From the NCBI GenBank assembly GCA_964541075.1, contig CAZIPZ010000063.1, forward strand, positions 1 through 19,524: a stretch of 19,524 nucleotides of DNA, written 5' to 3'. The translations under genes and the position numbers were made by a program. Source of the stretch: CAZIPZ01 sp964541075. Lineage in GTDB: Bacteria; Acidobacteriota; Terriglobia; 20CM-2-55-15. The number at the start of each line of letters is the position of its first letter. The stretch's first letter is position 1. Positions 8,065 through 15,102 of this stretch are shown piece after piece. The notes beneath the pieces are model-generated. The model worked only from the letters and a program-made list of their open reading frames with translations, was not told where the DNA came from and did no database searches.

Positions 8065-8100
8065 CATCAGCGGACACCAAGCTTACGGTCGTCACTCGAA

Positions 8101-9150
8101 CTATAGTTTTGACAAAGCGTCCTCCAGAAGCTCCCTACCTCGATCTAGTACGGCCGCCCGCCACTCCTCATCATGCGGACAAAACCTTTCCTTTAAAATG
8201 TGTTTTGTTGGATGGTCGGGCGCACCCGAGCCGAAATGACGCCAGCGGTTCTCTTCTCTCAAGGCGTGTAAAACCCTTATCGGACTGTACGTGCCGAATT
8301 CCTGCGTGACCGAAAAGATCACGCTGTTCGGAGCAACTTTGGGATACATCCATTCGATCGGCCCTCGGACAGTGTAGCCCGCACTTCTTTGAGCATTCGG
8401 AGGGACGACGCGATTCCCAAACATCGCTCGAACCTTGTCGTAGTCCTTTTGCTGAACCATAAGGATGTTTTTGCCATATTCGCCAATGCCAGTGTGGACA
8501 TCAATCGTAATGAGGCGGCGCACTGAAGCAAGCCGCGACGCAAGAAAAGCCTGATACTTTTCTCCGGACTGCTGCTGGTTCCTCCCACCGAAGAACAATC
8601 CTTTTGGATACTCATATTGACCACAAAGGACTGCGGCTTTAAGCGCCGGCATCCCGTATCGGAGCGCGAACCATCCAGCTTGAAGCGCGTAGAAGTCGTG
8701 GCTCGGAGGGGTTTGAGGGTTGAGAAACGAATCGAGCCGTGCGTAGGCAGGCGGTGCGCCGGAAAAGGGCTCATCGCCGAGGAAATTGCGGTTTAAGTCG
8801 ACGTTGTTCTCGTTGGTGCGGCAGAGCCACGCCATTCCGTAAGGATTGAGCACATGAACGAGAATCAGGGCGCCATCTGGCGGAAGCGCCGGAACATTGG
8901 CGATGAGCTGAAGCTGGATCGCCGAGCCGGCGAAACCTTCAACGCCGTGCAATCCCGATGAATGCACCAGAACGCGTTGCGGCTGCGCGGCGCCGAACCA
9001 GGCGACGTCGATGCTGAGTTCCTCGCGATTCGGCCCTTTTGCATCCAGCGGAATCTCGGTCGGACGCCCGCCGGCGGCCGCGGCCCTTTCTCGGAATCGC
9101 TGCCTTGCGGTGAAGTACTCAGGTGAGAAAAATCGCTGTGACAGATTCAT
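8101..9150 (-). CDS. DUF2817 family M14-like zinc peptidase
   Basis: A metallocarboxypeptidase-fold protein of the DUF2817 group (PF10994). The zinc ligands fit H68 and E71 in SGLHGVEGFAG and H219 in TIDVHTGIGEYG. The catalytic glutamate fits E284 in VTQEFGTYSP. The substrate-binding segment is RTNENNVDLNRNFLG (111-125). There is no signal peptide, so it is probably cytosolic. The family's substrate is not established. The start is ATG 9150, in a TGATG arrangement with a short upstream frame but without a strong ribosome site. It follows the rhodanese gene on the same strand after 175 bases that contain a strong hairpin. Length (349 residues) looks complete. Confidence 0.88.
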   Translation of the reverse strand: MNLSQRFFSPEYFTARQRFRERAAAAGGRPTEIPLDAKGPNREELSIDVAWFGAAQPQRVLVHSSGLHGVEGFAGSAIQLQLIANVPALPPDGALILVHVLNPYGMAWLCRTNENNVDLNRNFLGDEPFSGAPPAYARLDSFLNPQTPPSHDFYALQAGWFALRYGMPALKAAVLCGQYEYPKGLFFGGRNQQQSGEKYQAFLASRLASVRRLITIDVHTGIGEYGKNILMVQQKDYDKVRAMFGNRVVPPNAQRSAGYTVRGPIEWMYPKVAPNSVIFSVTQEFGTYSPIRVLHALREENRWRHFGSGAPDHPTKHILKERFCPHDEEWRAAVLDRGRELLEDALSKL

Positions 9151-9228
9151 CAGTGAGGTGGCTCGACCATGATGGCGCCTTCAAGAGGATAATCCAGGTT
9201 CTCGGAGGTAATCGAAGGAGACCTTCAG

Positions 9229-9260
9229 CCCAGGCGCTCGGAAAGTGATGAGCGCCTGGG
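9229..9260 (-). other. Perfect 11-bp stem hairpin between rhodanese and peptidase genes
   Basis: The bases 9229-9239 (cccaggcgctc) are exactly complementary to 9250-9260, with a 10-base loop. It lies in the 173-base gap after the rhodanese stop and before the DUF2817 start. No T-run follows on either strand, so it is not a classical intrinsic terminator. It could be a transcript-stabilising or attenuating structure, or a small palindromic repeat. Confidence 0.7.
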
Positions 9261-9325
9261 CATCAATCCGAGGTTGCTCCGATGAGCTAAAGCCTCGGGC
9301 AAAAACTTGCCGCCAGTTGGCCGGC

Positions 9326-9664
9326 TCAAGCGGCCTTGGGCTTGGCTTCCAGGGGGTAACCGGCTGCCTTCCAGGCGTCGAAGCCGCCGCGCAAGGCATA
9401 AGCTCGGTAGCCGTTGTCTCGAAGAATTTGCGCCACACGGGCGCTTGATGCTTCCGCCGGTCAGGTGCAGTACGCAATCACGGTCGCGCCCTGGGAAATC
9501 TTGTCCAGGTAGTCTTCGACGGCGTCCGCCGGCGCTCGAATCGCACCGGGAAGATGCTCGTCTGAGGCCGCCCAGGCTTTCGGGTTGCGCGTGTCGAGGA
9601 ACACAACCCGTTCTCCCGCCATCAGTTTCGCACACGCTTCAGGCGAAATCCGGATATCTTCCAT
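9326..9664 (-). CDS. Single-domain rhodanese with in-frame TGA at the catalytic position (probable selenoprotein or nonsense pseudogene)
   Basis: Rhodaneses move sulfane sulfur through a catalytic Cys; this one would be cytosolic. The start is ATG 9664, with an excellent AAGGAGG five bases upstream. Residues 1-67 hold the N-terminal rhodanese motifs (VVFLDTRNPKAW, HLPGAIRAP, ATVIAYCT). Codon 68 (9461-9463) is TGA. The frame then stays open to a TGA at 9326 and encodes the missing half: PAEASSARVAQILRDNGY, then ALRGGFDAWKAAGYPL. Cys homologues commonly read YCTCP here, so TGA replaces a Cys. Counting back from the conserved SAR-x-A and NGY segments, codon 68 aligns with the nucleophile of ordinary YCxxGxRS rhodaneses. 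The first Cys (C66) remains. A hairpin fitting a bacterial SECIS follows. With Sec the protein is 112 residues, normal for the family. An assembly error or pseudogene cannot be excluded. Confidence 0.85.
9421..9454 (-). promoter_or_regulatory. Candidate bacterial SECIS element
   Basis: On the minus strand, 16 bases after the TGA codon, the RNA can form a perfect GCGCC/GGCGC stem (9440-9444 with 9430-9434) closing a 5-base loop CGUGU (9435-9439). A lower GAAG/CUUC stem (9451-9454 with 9421-9424) forms below an internal loop. The apical loop begins 22 bases from the UGA and has G as its second base. Bacterial SECIS elements, as I recall the model, place a stem-loop about 16-37 bases after UGA with a G in the first two loop positions. 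The match is by eye. Confidence 0.6.
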
Positions 9665-9805
9665 GTCGCCTCCTTGTGGGGTTGCTTCTTCAATGATTGA
9701 TGGCATTTCGAAAGCCAACCACAAGTGGAAGAGCAGCAGTTTTCACAATGACCATAGCGAGACGCGTCTACTAAGATATCGCCTAAACCTTCGAAATCAG
9801 GAGAA

Positions 9806-10504
9806 TTGGCCTCCAACGTGGAAAAACAACTGACACAGTTCCTTTCAGCCGTGATTGGCCCCTTGCTCACGCTCGGCTGCACCGCGGGCGTCGTGAGATA
9901 TTTCTCCATCCGTGGTGAGTCCGGCAACGCCATCGGTGCGGCGCTGGCGGCGGCCGTCCTTTTCGGCATGTCTCACGCGATCGAAACGTTGCCCAAGAAA
10001 TCCCGAGCGTGGCGAAAACGGTTCGACAAACGAGCCGCATTTGAAGGCATGTGGCTGCAGATCCATGACGACGAACCGTCACGAGTCGCCGTATTTTCAT
10101 TTCTTTATGACAAAGATGATGACGCTTATAAAGCCCGCGGCGACGCTTTCGACTCCCTCCATGAACACCTGGCCCACTGGGAGTCCACGCAGGTGTTTTT
10201 CACCAGCGACATGGAGGAGGTGAGTTACCTCTGGAAAGGCACGACGTATGAGAACAAAAAAACCGAGGACCGGGAAGGAACAACGACCATGACGGTCGAT
10301 AGGGCCGAACGTTCCGCCGAACCGGTTTCAGGGTCAGGAAAAGTGCTTCACCTCATGGAGGCGCGCGCGCTCAACTTCAGGCTCAAACGCGTGACCCAGC
10401 AGTACATCAAAGGAATTGGAAAAGGTTTTGAGACTGGCGACCTTCATGATTATGAACGGAGGAAGGAGTTGGCGGCCGCTTACTTCACGAAGAAAGGTGG
10501 CTAG
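9806..10504 (+). CDS. Hypothetical protein with two N-terminal membrane spans and a beta-rich cytosolic domain
   Basis: Family not firmly recognised. Two hydrophobic segments lie near residues 10-30 (FLSAVIGPLLTLGCTAGVV) and 42-60 (IGAALAAAVLFGMSHAIETL), followed by a basic stretch. The rest looks strand-rich: FEGMWLQIH, RVAVFSFLYD, STQVFFTSD, EEVSYLWKGTTYE and EGTTTMTV. It ends in a charged helical tail. This layout recalls the 2TM plus beta-strand-rich effector proteins of cyclic-nucleotide defence systems (Cap15-like), but no nucleotidyltransferase gene is nearby, so that is only an architectural likeness. The start is TTG 9806 just after AGGAG (spacing of only two bases), or GTG 9818 in the same frame. 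It is divergent from the rhodanese gene, with 141 bases between. Confidence 0.7.
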   Translation: MASNVEKQLTQFLSAVIGPLLTLGCTAGVVRYFSIRGESGNAIGAALAAAVLFGMSHAIETLPKKSRAWRKRFDKRAAFEGMWLQIHDDEPSRVAVFSFLYDKDDDAYKARGDAFDSLHEHLAHWESTQVFFTSDMEEVSYLWKGTTYENKKTEDREGTTTMTVDRAERSAEPVSGSGKVLHLMEARALNFRLKRVTQQYIKGIGKGFETGDLHDYERRKELAAAYFTKKGG

Positions 10505-10671
10505 GCGAGTTGAGCAGGAGCATGAGCGTGAGAACATGAGAAGGAGATACTCGCCAAAACCGCCGAAGAGTCTAGCAGGATGAAACGGCAAGATCAGCAA
10601 CTTCTTGTGAAACCCTTTCGGGACATGGATCGCAGCCCTACCGGTCCAGCACCCTGAGCTCCCGATTTCTT

Positions 10672-10917
10672 CTACCTTCGGTGACGCGTCATTAACGCAA
10701 AAACCGCAATGGCAGCCCACACCACATTCAGAATGGCGGAGGGAAAAGCCTGGTGGTAAATTGAATTCGCGGCGATCGCCGCCGAACCTGTGATGTTGAG
10801 GAGCAGATAAAGCTTCGAATCGGCGGCCAGGCGGCCGTTCGAACTCAGACCAAACGCCGCCAGCAAAAGCCCGGCGCCCACAAATCCCACATAGTCGCTA
10901 ATCGATAAAGTCGGCAT
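10672..10917 (-). CDS. CBU_0592-like small membrane protein
   Basis: An 81-residue membrane protein with about three spans: YVGFVGAGLLLAAFGL, LYLLLNITGSAAIAAN and AILNVVWAAIAVFALM. The pattern of a Gly-rich first span, a GRLAADSKLYLLLN segment, and a Pro-Ser before the third span fits the CBU_0592 family of small bacterial membrane proteins, whose function is unknown. Start is ATG 10917 without a strong ribosome site. The 94-base gap to the gene upstream holds nothing I recognise. Confidence 0.75.
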   Translation of the reverse strand: MPTLSISDYVGFVGAGLLLAAFGLSSNGRLAADSKLYLLLNITGSAAIAANSIYHQAFPSAILNVVWAAIAVFALMTRHRR

Positions 10918-11010
10918 TGGACGGCGCCATTCGGTTCGAATGGTCCGGACATCTTAATCTGAATTTGAGGTGAGAGTTGTGAGGTTTTGAAACCCGATCA
11001 CCGCAAGTAA

Positions 11011-11268
11011 CTAGCGCCCCGAGTCGGCGTGCACGACCCGAAAATTCAAACAGACGCCTCCTGGGTTGGAATCCGTCGTCTTCCTGATGAACGCGCTGAC
11101 GGCTTGATGAAGTCTCCACCGATATTTGTCGCAATCCGGATAGAACTTCACCAACTCGGCATAACCACGAATGACGGTGATCTGATCAATGAGAATACGG
11201 TCCCTGCGGTGGCGATCGACTGAGGCGGTTAAGTCCAATACTTCTTTGATTGACGGCGTCCCTGCCAT
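11011..11268 (-). CDS. Small protein resembling a histidine-kinase dimerisation segment without the phospho-histidine
   Basis: A strong ribosome site (AAGGAGAAGGAG) stands before ATG 11268, and an AT-rich, promoter-like stretch lies upstream, so the gene is probably expressed. The core of the 85-residue product, ILIDQITVIRGYAELVKF, resembles the HisKA H-box region of sensor kinases (commonly H-D-x-N-N-x-L-T-V-I-x-G-Y-A-E-L). The His position aligns with Arg and the Asn pair is changed. A second helix (KYRWRLHQAVSAFIRKTTD) fits the rest of a dimerisation hairpin. No ATPase domain follows, so it cannot be a kinase. It could be a dimerisation partner or inhibitor, or a decayed fragment. The resemblance is by eye. 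Confidence 0.6.
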   Translation of the reverse strand: MAGTPSIKEVLDLTASVDRHRRDRILIDQITVIRGYAELVKFYPDCDKYRWRLHQAVSAFIRKTTDSNPGGVCLNFRVVHADSGR

Positions 11269-11441
11269 ATATCTCCTTCTCCTTTTGCTTTTGTTACATC
11301 TACTGTCACGGCAGGAATCGTTCCACTAATGCAACTCCTTAGAATGCCTCCTTTATGTTATTGATTTATAAAGATATAACACTTTAGCCCAGACGCGCCC
11401 GCATTTCTCGCTTTCTATCAAGTTTGTGGAATTTCCTTTGA

Positions 11442-12809
11442 TCACGCTGCTCGACGACCGAGTGCGCGGACAATACGTTCTGCCGCCAGATATCCCGTGT
11501 CGATGGCGCCGTGGACCGTTCCATGTTCGCCATTCGTGTTGGCTGCTTCGCCCGCAAAGAACAAAGTGTTTCGCACGGGAGCGGCGAGTTGCAGCCGCGC
11601 GTCGAAGGCGTAAACAGGAGTGTAGCTATAGGCGCCCAATGAAAATGGATCACGGGACCAGTCGTGGAATTCCCAATGCTGCACTCTGCGCGCCAGCTTG
11701 TTGGCATCCACTCTTAAAAGAGAGGCAAGCGACCGCACGGCTTCGTTGAATACCTCTTTGGCTGGATGGCGGAGGAGTGCTTCCGCTTTGGGTCCTCCCG
11801 CCCAGGCCGCAATCACGTTCGGATCGTCGGGCGCCGTGGTCCACCAGGTTGTGAACGCGGAGTCCGGAGAGTAGAGGAGAGACAGGCCAGGGAACGTCCC
11901 TTCCCAGACTGCTTCGGCGAACCGGAGCATCACTCGAACGACGTTCCCCATGCGAAGCCGGCGTGCGACATTCTTTTTCTCCGGCAATTCCGGATCAAAG
12001 GTAATGGAGTCCAGCAGCGTAATTGGAACAGTAAGCAATATTGCGGAAGCTTGAAGGGCTCTCCCTGAATCCGGCGCGGTTTCGATGCGAACGCGGCCGG
12101 ACTTCCACCATACGCGATTCACACGAGTATTGAGCCGCAGGTCGCCGTCGAAGGATTTGAAGAGGCCTCGAATAAGGCCGTCGTATCCGTCACGAATACG
12201 AAACAGAGATTCGCCATTTCTTTCGGAAGCCTCATTTTCGATGACCAGAGAGCGGACACTGACCTCCGCCGGCGGGGCGGCGTGAAATCCCTGGACGTAT
12301 GCCGTCGCAAATACTTTCTCTCGTTGGCTCAGGTTCGTTCTTTCCATAAAGGCCGCAAAACTCTGCTCCCGCGAGAACGACTGCTTCATCTTTTGAGCGA
12401 CCATCTTCCAAACTTTCATGAAATCTTCAGGCCGCTCGACGCCCGCAGGTGTGTACAGCCACTGCTTCCCTTGAATCTCACGCACGTCCAGCCCAAGCTT
12501 CTGGACAAGTTTGCAGAGCCTCGCCGGGCGGCCATGAATGAATTCCGCACCCAATTCCATGGGCGAGCGGCGCGAAAACGTGGGTGGGCAGAAGTCGTGG
12601 CGAGAGGTTGGGGATGACTTGGAGCTCGATGAGGCGTTTCCGCTGGGAAATACGATTCCGTCACCGTGTAGGGTGAGGATCCTTCCACCAATCCGGCTAC
12701 GCGCCTCAATTATGATGACGCTTAGGCCGGATTCACGAAGTCTGGATGCGGCCGCCAACCCGGCAGCGCCGGCGCCAACCACGATCACGTCAGTGTTTCC
12801 GCTTCCCAC
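11442..12809 (-). CDS. Flavin monoamine oxidase family protein
   Basis: An FAD-dependent amine oxidase (PF01593) that would oxidise an amine, or desaturate a substrate, with O2 as acceptor. The N-terminal Rossmann motif VVGAGAAGLAAASRLRESG (10-28) and IIEARSRIGGRI (34-44) bind ADP-ribose. MELGAEFIHG (84-93) is the usual second block. The C-terminal FAD-binding block FAGEAANTNGEHGTVHGAID with GYLAAERI completes the fold. The start is GTG 12809, just before TDVIVVGAG. Odd feature: residues ~50-83 are an extra Ser/Pro-rich stretch between GGRI and ELGAEF, where homologues have only a short loop. The predicted product lacks an obvious signal peptide. The substrate is unknown, and no amine catabolic neighbours are present. 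Confidence 0.9.
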   Translation of the reverse strand: MGSGNTDVIVVGAGAAGLAAASRLRESGLSVIIIEARSRIGGRILTLHGDGIVFPSGNASSSSKSSPTSRHDFCPPTFSRRSPMELGAEFIHGRPARLCKLVQKLGLDVREIQGKQWLYTPAGVERPEDFMKVWKMVAQKMKQSFSREQSFAAFMERTNLSQREKVFATAYVQGFHAAPPAEVSVRSLVIENEASERNGESLFRIRDGYDGLIRGLFKSFDGDLRLNTRVNRVWWKSGRVRIETAPDSGRALQASAILLTVPITLLDSITFDPELPEKKNVARRLRMGNVVRVMLRFAEAVWEGTFPGLSLLYSPDSAFTTWWTTAPDDPNVIAAWAGGPKAEALLRHPAKEVFNEAVRSLASLLRVDANKLARRVQHWEFHDWSRDPFSLGAYSYTPVYAFDARLQLAAPVRNTLFFAGEAANTNGEHGTVHGAIDTGYLAAERIVRALGRRAA

Positions 12810-12965
12810 AGACCCGCTCCCAGAATCATCCCAAGCAAATGCGATTCCGCGGCATGGATACTGCTTGGCGCAATGTAAGACTTATCCGACAACAATTCCC
12901 GTTTTAGTCTGGTGTGCAAGGTAGGGCATGGTGCGTATATGCTGTTGCGGAGGGGTGAGCGACGA

Positions 12966-13253
12966 ATGGTTTTGCTGGACCGCGGACTGATTATGGAAGC
13001 CCATCGGCTGATTGATGCCGGACACTCGAATCGTTTGACGATGCTTGTGTTCCTCTACCAGGAGTCCGTGTCGTTACACAATGGTGGACATCCCCGTCAC
13101 GTGCGGTACAACAGCCACTTCGAGGACCTTTTGCGCGAGTACGTCAATTTTCTGGTGACCTGGCGCGCATTATTATTCAGCCCAAACCGCAAAATGATTG
13201 CGGCGCCCTCGAACGAACCGATAAAGCACGCCCATCGAACGAGGGCAGCTTAA
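12966..13253 (+). CDS. Hypothetical protein, 95 residues
   Basis: Not recognised. From ATG 12966, with GGAGGGG ten bases upstream, the frame encodes a His-rich, probably soluble helical protein with segments GLIMEAHRLIDAGHSNR, HFEDLLREYVNFLVTW and a basic tail. The frame also extends back to ATG 12939 and GTG 12912. Codon use resembles the neighbours and no gene lies opposite. It is divergent from the amine oxidase, with about 150 bases between starts, and convergent with the BON-domain gene. Confidence 0.5.
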   Translation: MVLLDRGLIMEAHRLIDAGHSNRLTMLVFLYQESVSLHNGGHPRHVRYNSHFEDLLREYVNFLVTWRALLFSPNRKMIAAPSNEPIKHAHRTRAA

Positions 13254-13326
13254 CCACTCATTGATTGGCTTCAGCCTGCTGCATGAGATGGTGCGGGCGG
13301 GGCGCCCGCGCCATTCTCCGGCTCGT

Positions 13327-13941
13327 CTACTTCACTTTGAGCTGGTTGTTCACTCTTCGAACGCCGTCTGTTTCCTTGGCCAACCGCTCCGCTTCTGCCT
13401 TCTCCGCCATCGTGTCCACGGTCCCTCGTAGCGTAACGACGTTGTTGGTTACATCGACATTGATTGAATGCGCCGGTGTATCGCCGTCGCCGATCAACTT
13501 CGTCGTGATCTTGGCGTGAATCCATGCGTCATCGATCGAGTCGCCGACCTTGTCGCCAAGTCCTTCGGCTTTTTGGCGCTGCTCACGAGCATTATTCTCC
13601 GTGTACTGGCTGCGGGGGATCTCTCGCGGCTCGACGCTAATTTCGTTCTTCACGATAAGGCCAGGATGCGCCTGACGGGCGAGCTCGGCCGCAGAATCCT
13701 TTTGGGCCTGAGACTCGACGGTTCCGGACAACGTGACCATATTTTGATCAGCATCCGCATCGATTGACACCTCCGAGAGCACCAGTCTCGGGTCTGTGCG
13801 CATTTGGCTTTCAACTTGCCGCTCGAGATCGTTATCCGTCAGGACAGGTTCACCAGCTGCTTGCGTCGTCGGTTCTTCCCTCGCGCAACCGAATTGCATT
13901 GAAACGGCCAGCAACAGGCTCAGAATCAGGAAATTTCTCAT
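13327..13941 (-). CDS. Lipoprotein with two BON domains
   Basis: BON domains (as in OsmY and Kbp) are small alpha/beta modules that bind membranes or ligands in the envelope and often respond to osmotic stress. The N-terminus MRNFLILSLLLAVSMQFGC is a lipoprotein-type signal with Cys19 as likely lipidation site, although the lipobox is imperfect. BON 1 spans about residues 36-105 (DLERQVESQMRTDPRLVLSE ... MVTLSGTVESQAQK). BON 2 spans about 135-204 (DAWIHAKITTKLIGD ... VVTLRGTVDTMAEKAEAERLA), ending in VNNQLKVK. A Glu/Arg/Gln-rich linker joins them. Start ATG 13941 has GGAGGAG four bases upstream. Role in envelope stress is inferred from the family. Confidence 0.9.
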   Translation of the reverse strand: MRNFLILSLLLAVSMQFGCAREEPTTQAAGEPVLTDNDLERQVESQMRTDPRLVLSEVSIDADADQNMVTLSGTVESQAQKDSAAELARQAHPGLIVKNEISVEPREIPRSQYTENNAREQRQKAEGLGDKVGDSIDDAWIHAKITTKLIGDGDTPAHSINVDVTNNVVTLRGTVDTMAEKAEAERLAKETDGVRRVNNQLKVK

Positions 13942-14088
13942 CGCTCCTCCGTAGGGTAATCCCCAACTAAACGGCGTAAAGCCACGTGCTTCGCATTGGG
14001 CCGATTTTTTCGGGATTCCTTAAATTGAAGGTGCAATCACCTTGCCAACGGCCCACGAGCACGGTAAGGGCCGCTTTGGCGTCCGGCA

Positions 14089-14211
14089 TCATTTCAAACC
14101 CATAGCGATGGGAATCATCATCGACAGCAGCAAACCAACAAGGATCCATTTGAGAAGGCTTGAGATGCCTGGTGAGTACTGGATCATTGTGCGAGTCAAC
14201 TTTCCCGCCAT
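14089..14211 (-). CDS. Small single-span membrane protein, 40 residues
   Basis: An ATG at 14211 with AGAGGAG six bases upstream opens a 40-residue frame beginning MAGKLTRTMIQYSPGISS. It then has one strong hydrophobic span, LLKWILVGLLLSMMIPIAMG, with basic residues before it, consistent with an inner-membrane micro-protein. It lies 147 bases upstream of the BON lipoprotein on the same strand and may share its transcript. No family is recognised. The good ribosome site and clean span support it; size is the main doubt. Confidence 0.5.
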   Translation of the reverse strand: MAGKLTRTMIQYSPGISSLLKWILVGLLLSMMIPIAMGLK

Positions 14212-14373
14212 AAACAGCTCCTCTAAAATTTCGACGCTCCATCGAATGGATCGTCATCTATCGGATCCGCTCCTACACAACTTTCAGATATGCACGGGCG
14301 CCGCCACCGGTAGCCCCGTCTCAAACTTTTCTTTGACCTTCGATCCTGGGAGGTCTCTAGTAGCATCCCCTAC

Positions 14374-14388
14374 CCCCGCAGGGCGGGG
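14374..14388. repeat. GC-rich palindrome CCCCGC-AGG-GCGGGG
   Basis: A perfect 6-bp stem with a 3-base loop lies in the 279-base gap between the small membrane ORF and the OsmC gene. No T-run follows on either strand. It looks like a short REP-type palindrome rather than a terminator. Apart from this palindrome I see no feature in the gap. Confidence 0.55.
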
Positions 14389-14490
14389 ACGGATTTGACC
14401 AGCGTCTTCCGCCCTTTTCAAACATTCACCCGTTTTCTCAGTGCGCCCTGAACTAAAATCCGTTATTCGAACAACTATGCGGAGAACACC

Positions 14491-14997
14491 ATGAAAGCCG
14501 AAGACCTGCGGTCCTTGCAAACACCGCTCAAAGAAAAATACAAACAAGAACCTGAAGCCGCATTCATTACGCTCAGAGCAAGCGGCAGTCTTGGAGAGGG
14601 ACTCACGTGCCGCGTCGAAACAGGAAAAGCGGTGGTGAAAGCTGGACTACATCCCGCCACTGGAGGTGATGGGCTGAGCGCGTGCTCGGGAGACATGCTC
14701 CTCGAGGCCCTCGCCGCCTGCGCCGGCGTTACGCTCAGCGCAGTCTCGACCGCGCTAGGAATCAACATCCGCAAGGGTTCCGTTGACGCCGAGGGCGATC
14801 TCGATTTCCGAGGAACGCTAGGCGTGGCTAAGGAAGTTCCGGTAGGATTCCAAAGTATCCGTCTGCGTTTCAATCTGGATACGGACGCTTCGGAAGAACA
14901 ACTGTCTAATCTCCTGCGCCTCACGGAGCGCTATTGCGTCGTATTTCAGACGCTGCGCCGTTCGCCGGAGATCCAGATGACGGCGACCAGAACATAG
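14491..14997 (+). CDS. OsmC family protein
   Basis: OsmC/Ohr proteins are cytosolic thiol-dependent peroxidases that reduce organic hydroperoxides, often with lipoyl donors. Two family Cys are visible: C77 in LLEALAACAGVTLSA and C149 in LTERYCVVFQTLRRSP, about 70 residues apart as expected for the catalytic pair. The intervening KGSVDAEGDLDFRG and VGFQSIRLRFNLD strands fit the fold. It has an N-terminal extension of about 25 residues before the first strand. Length is 168 residues. The start ATG 14491 has a modest GGAG upstream. Sec-containing OsmC homologues are known in other bacteria; here both positions are ordinary Cys. Confidence 0.9.
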   Translation: MKAEDLRSLQTPLKEKYKQEPEAAFITLRASGSLGEGLTCRVETGKAVVKAGLHPATGGDGLSACSGDMLLEALAACAGVTLSAVSTALGINIRKGSVDAEGDLDFRGTLGVAKEVPVGFQSIRLRFNLDTDASEEQLSNLLRLTERYCVVFQTLRRSPEIQMTATRT

Positions 14998-15102
14998 CTT
15001 TTGCGGTCGTCAATCTCAAAACTGCCCGCATTGTACATTTGGCGCAAGATCGGTGCGGTTGACACTTCGCGAATAAGCGGTATTAAATGGCCGAAGACAA
15101 TA

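Noticed and set aside
9150..9227. Short frame ending in VEPPH and overlapping the peptidase start as TGATG
   Set aside because: It lacks a plausible start codon after the preceding stop at 9225-9227; reading through that TGA too would give only about 37 residues.
13967..14089. A 40-residue frame beginning at a TGATG junction right after the small membrane ORF
   Set aside because: The stop-start overlap is suggestive, but the product has no clear character and no ribosome site beyond the overlap; not enough to call a gene.
14374..14388. GC palindrome as an intrinsic terminator
   Set aside because: No T-run on either strand, and it lies upstream of both divergent genes rather than after one.
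14042..14398. 118-residue plus-strand frame
   Set aside because: It lies opposite the better-supported small membrane ORF, lacks a ribosome site and looks unlike a folded protein.
14491..14997. OsmC gene as a second selenoprotein
   Set aside because: Both family cysteines are encoded by ordinary Cys codons (C77, C149) and the gene has no internal TGA.
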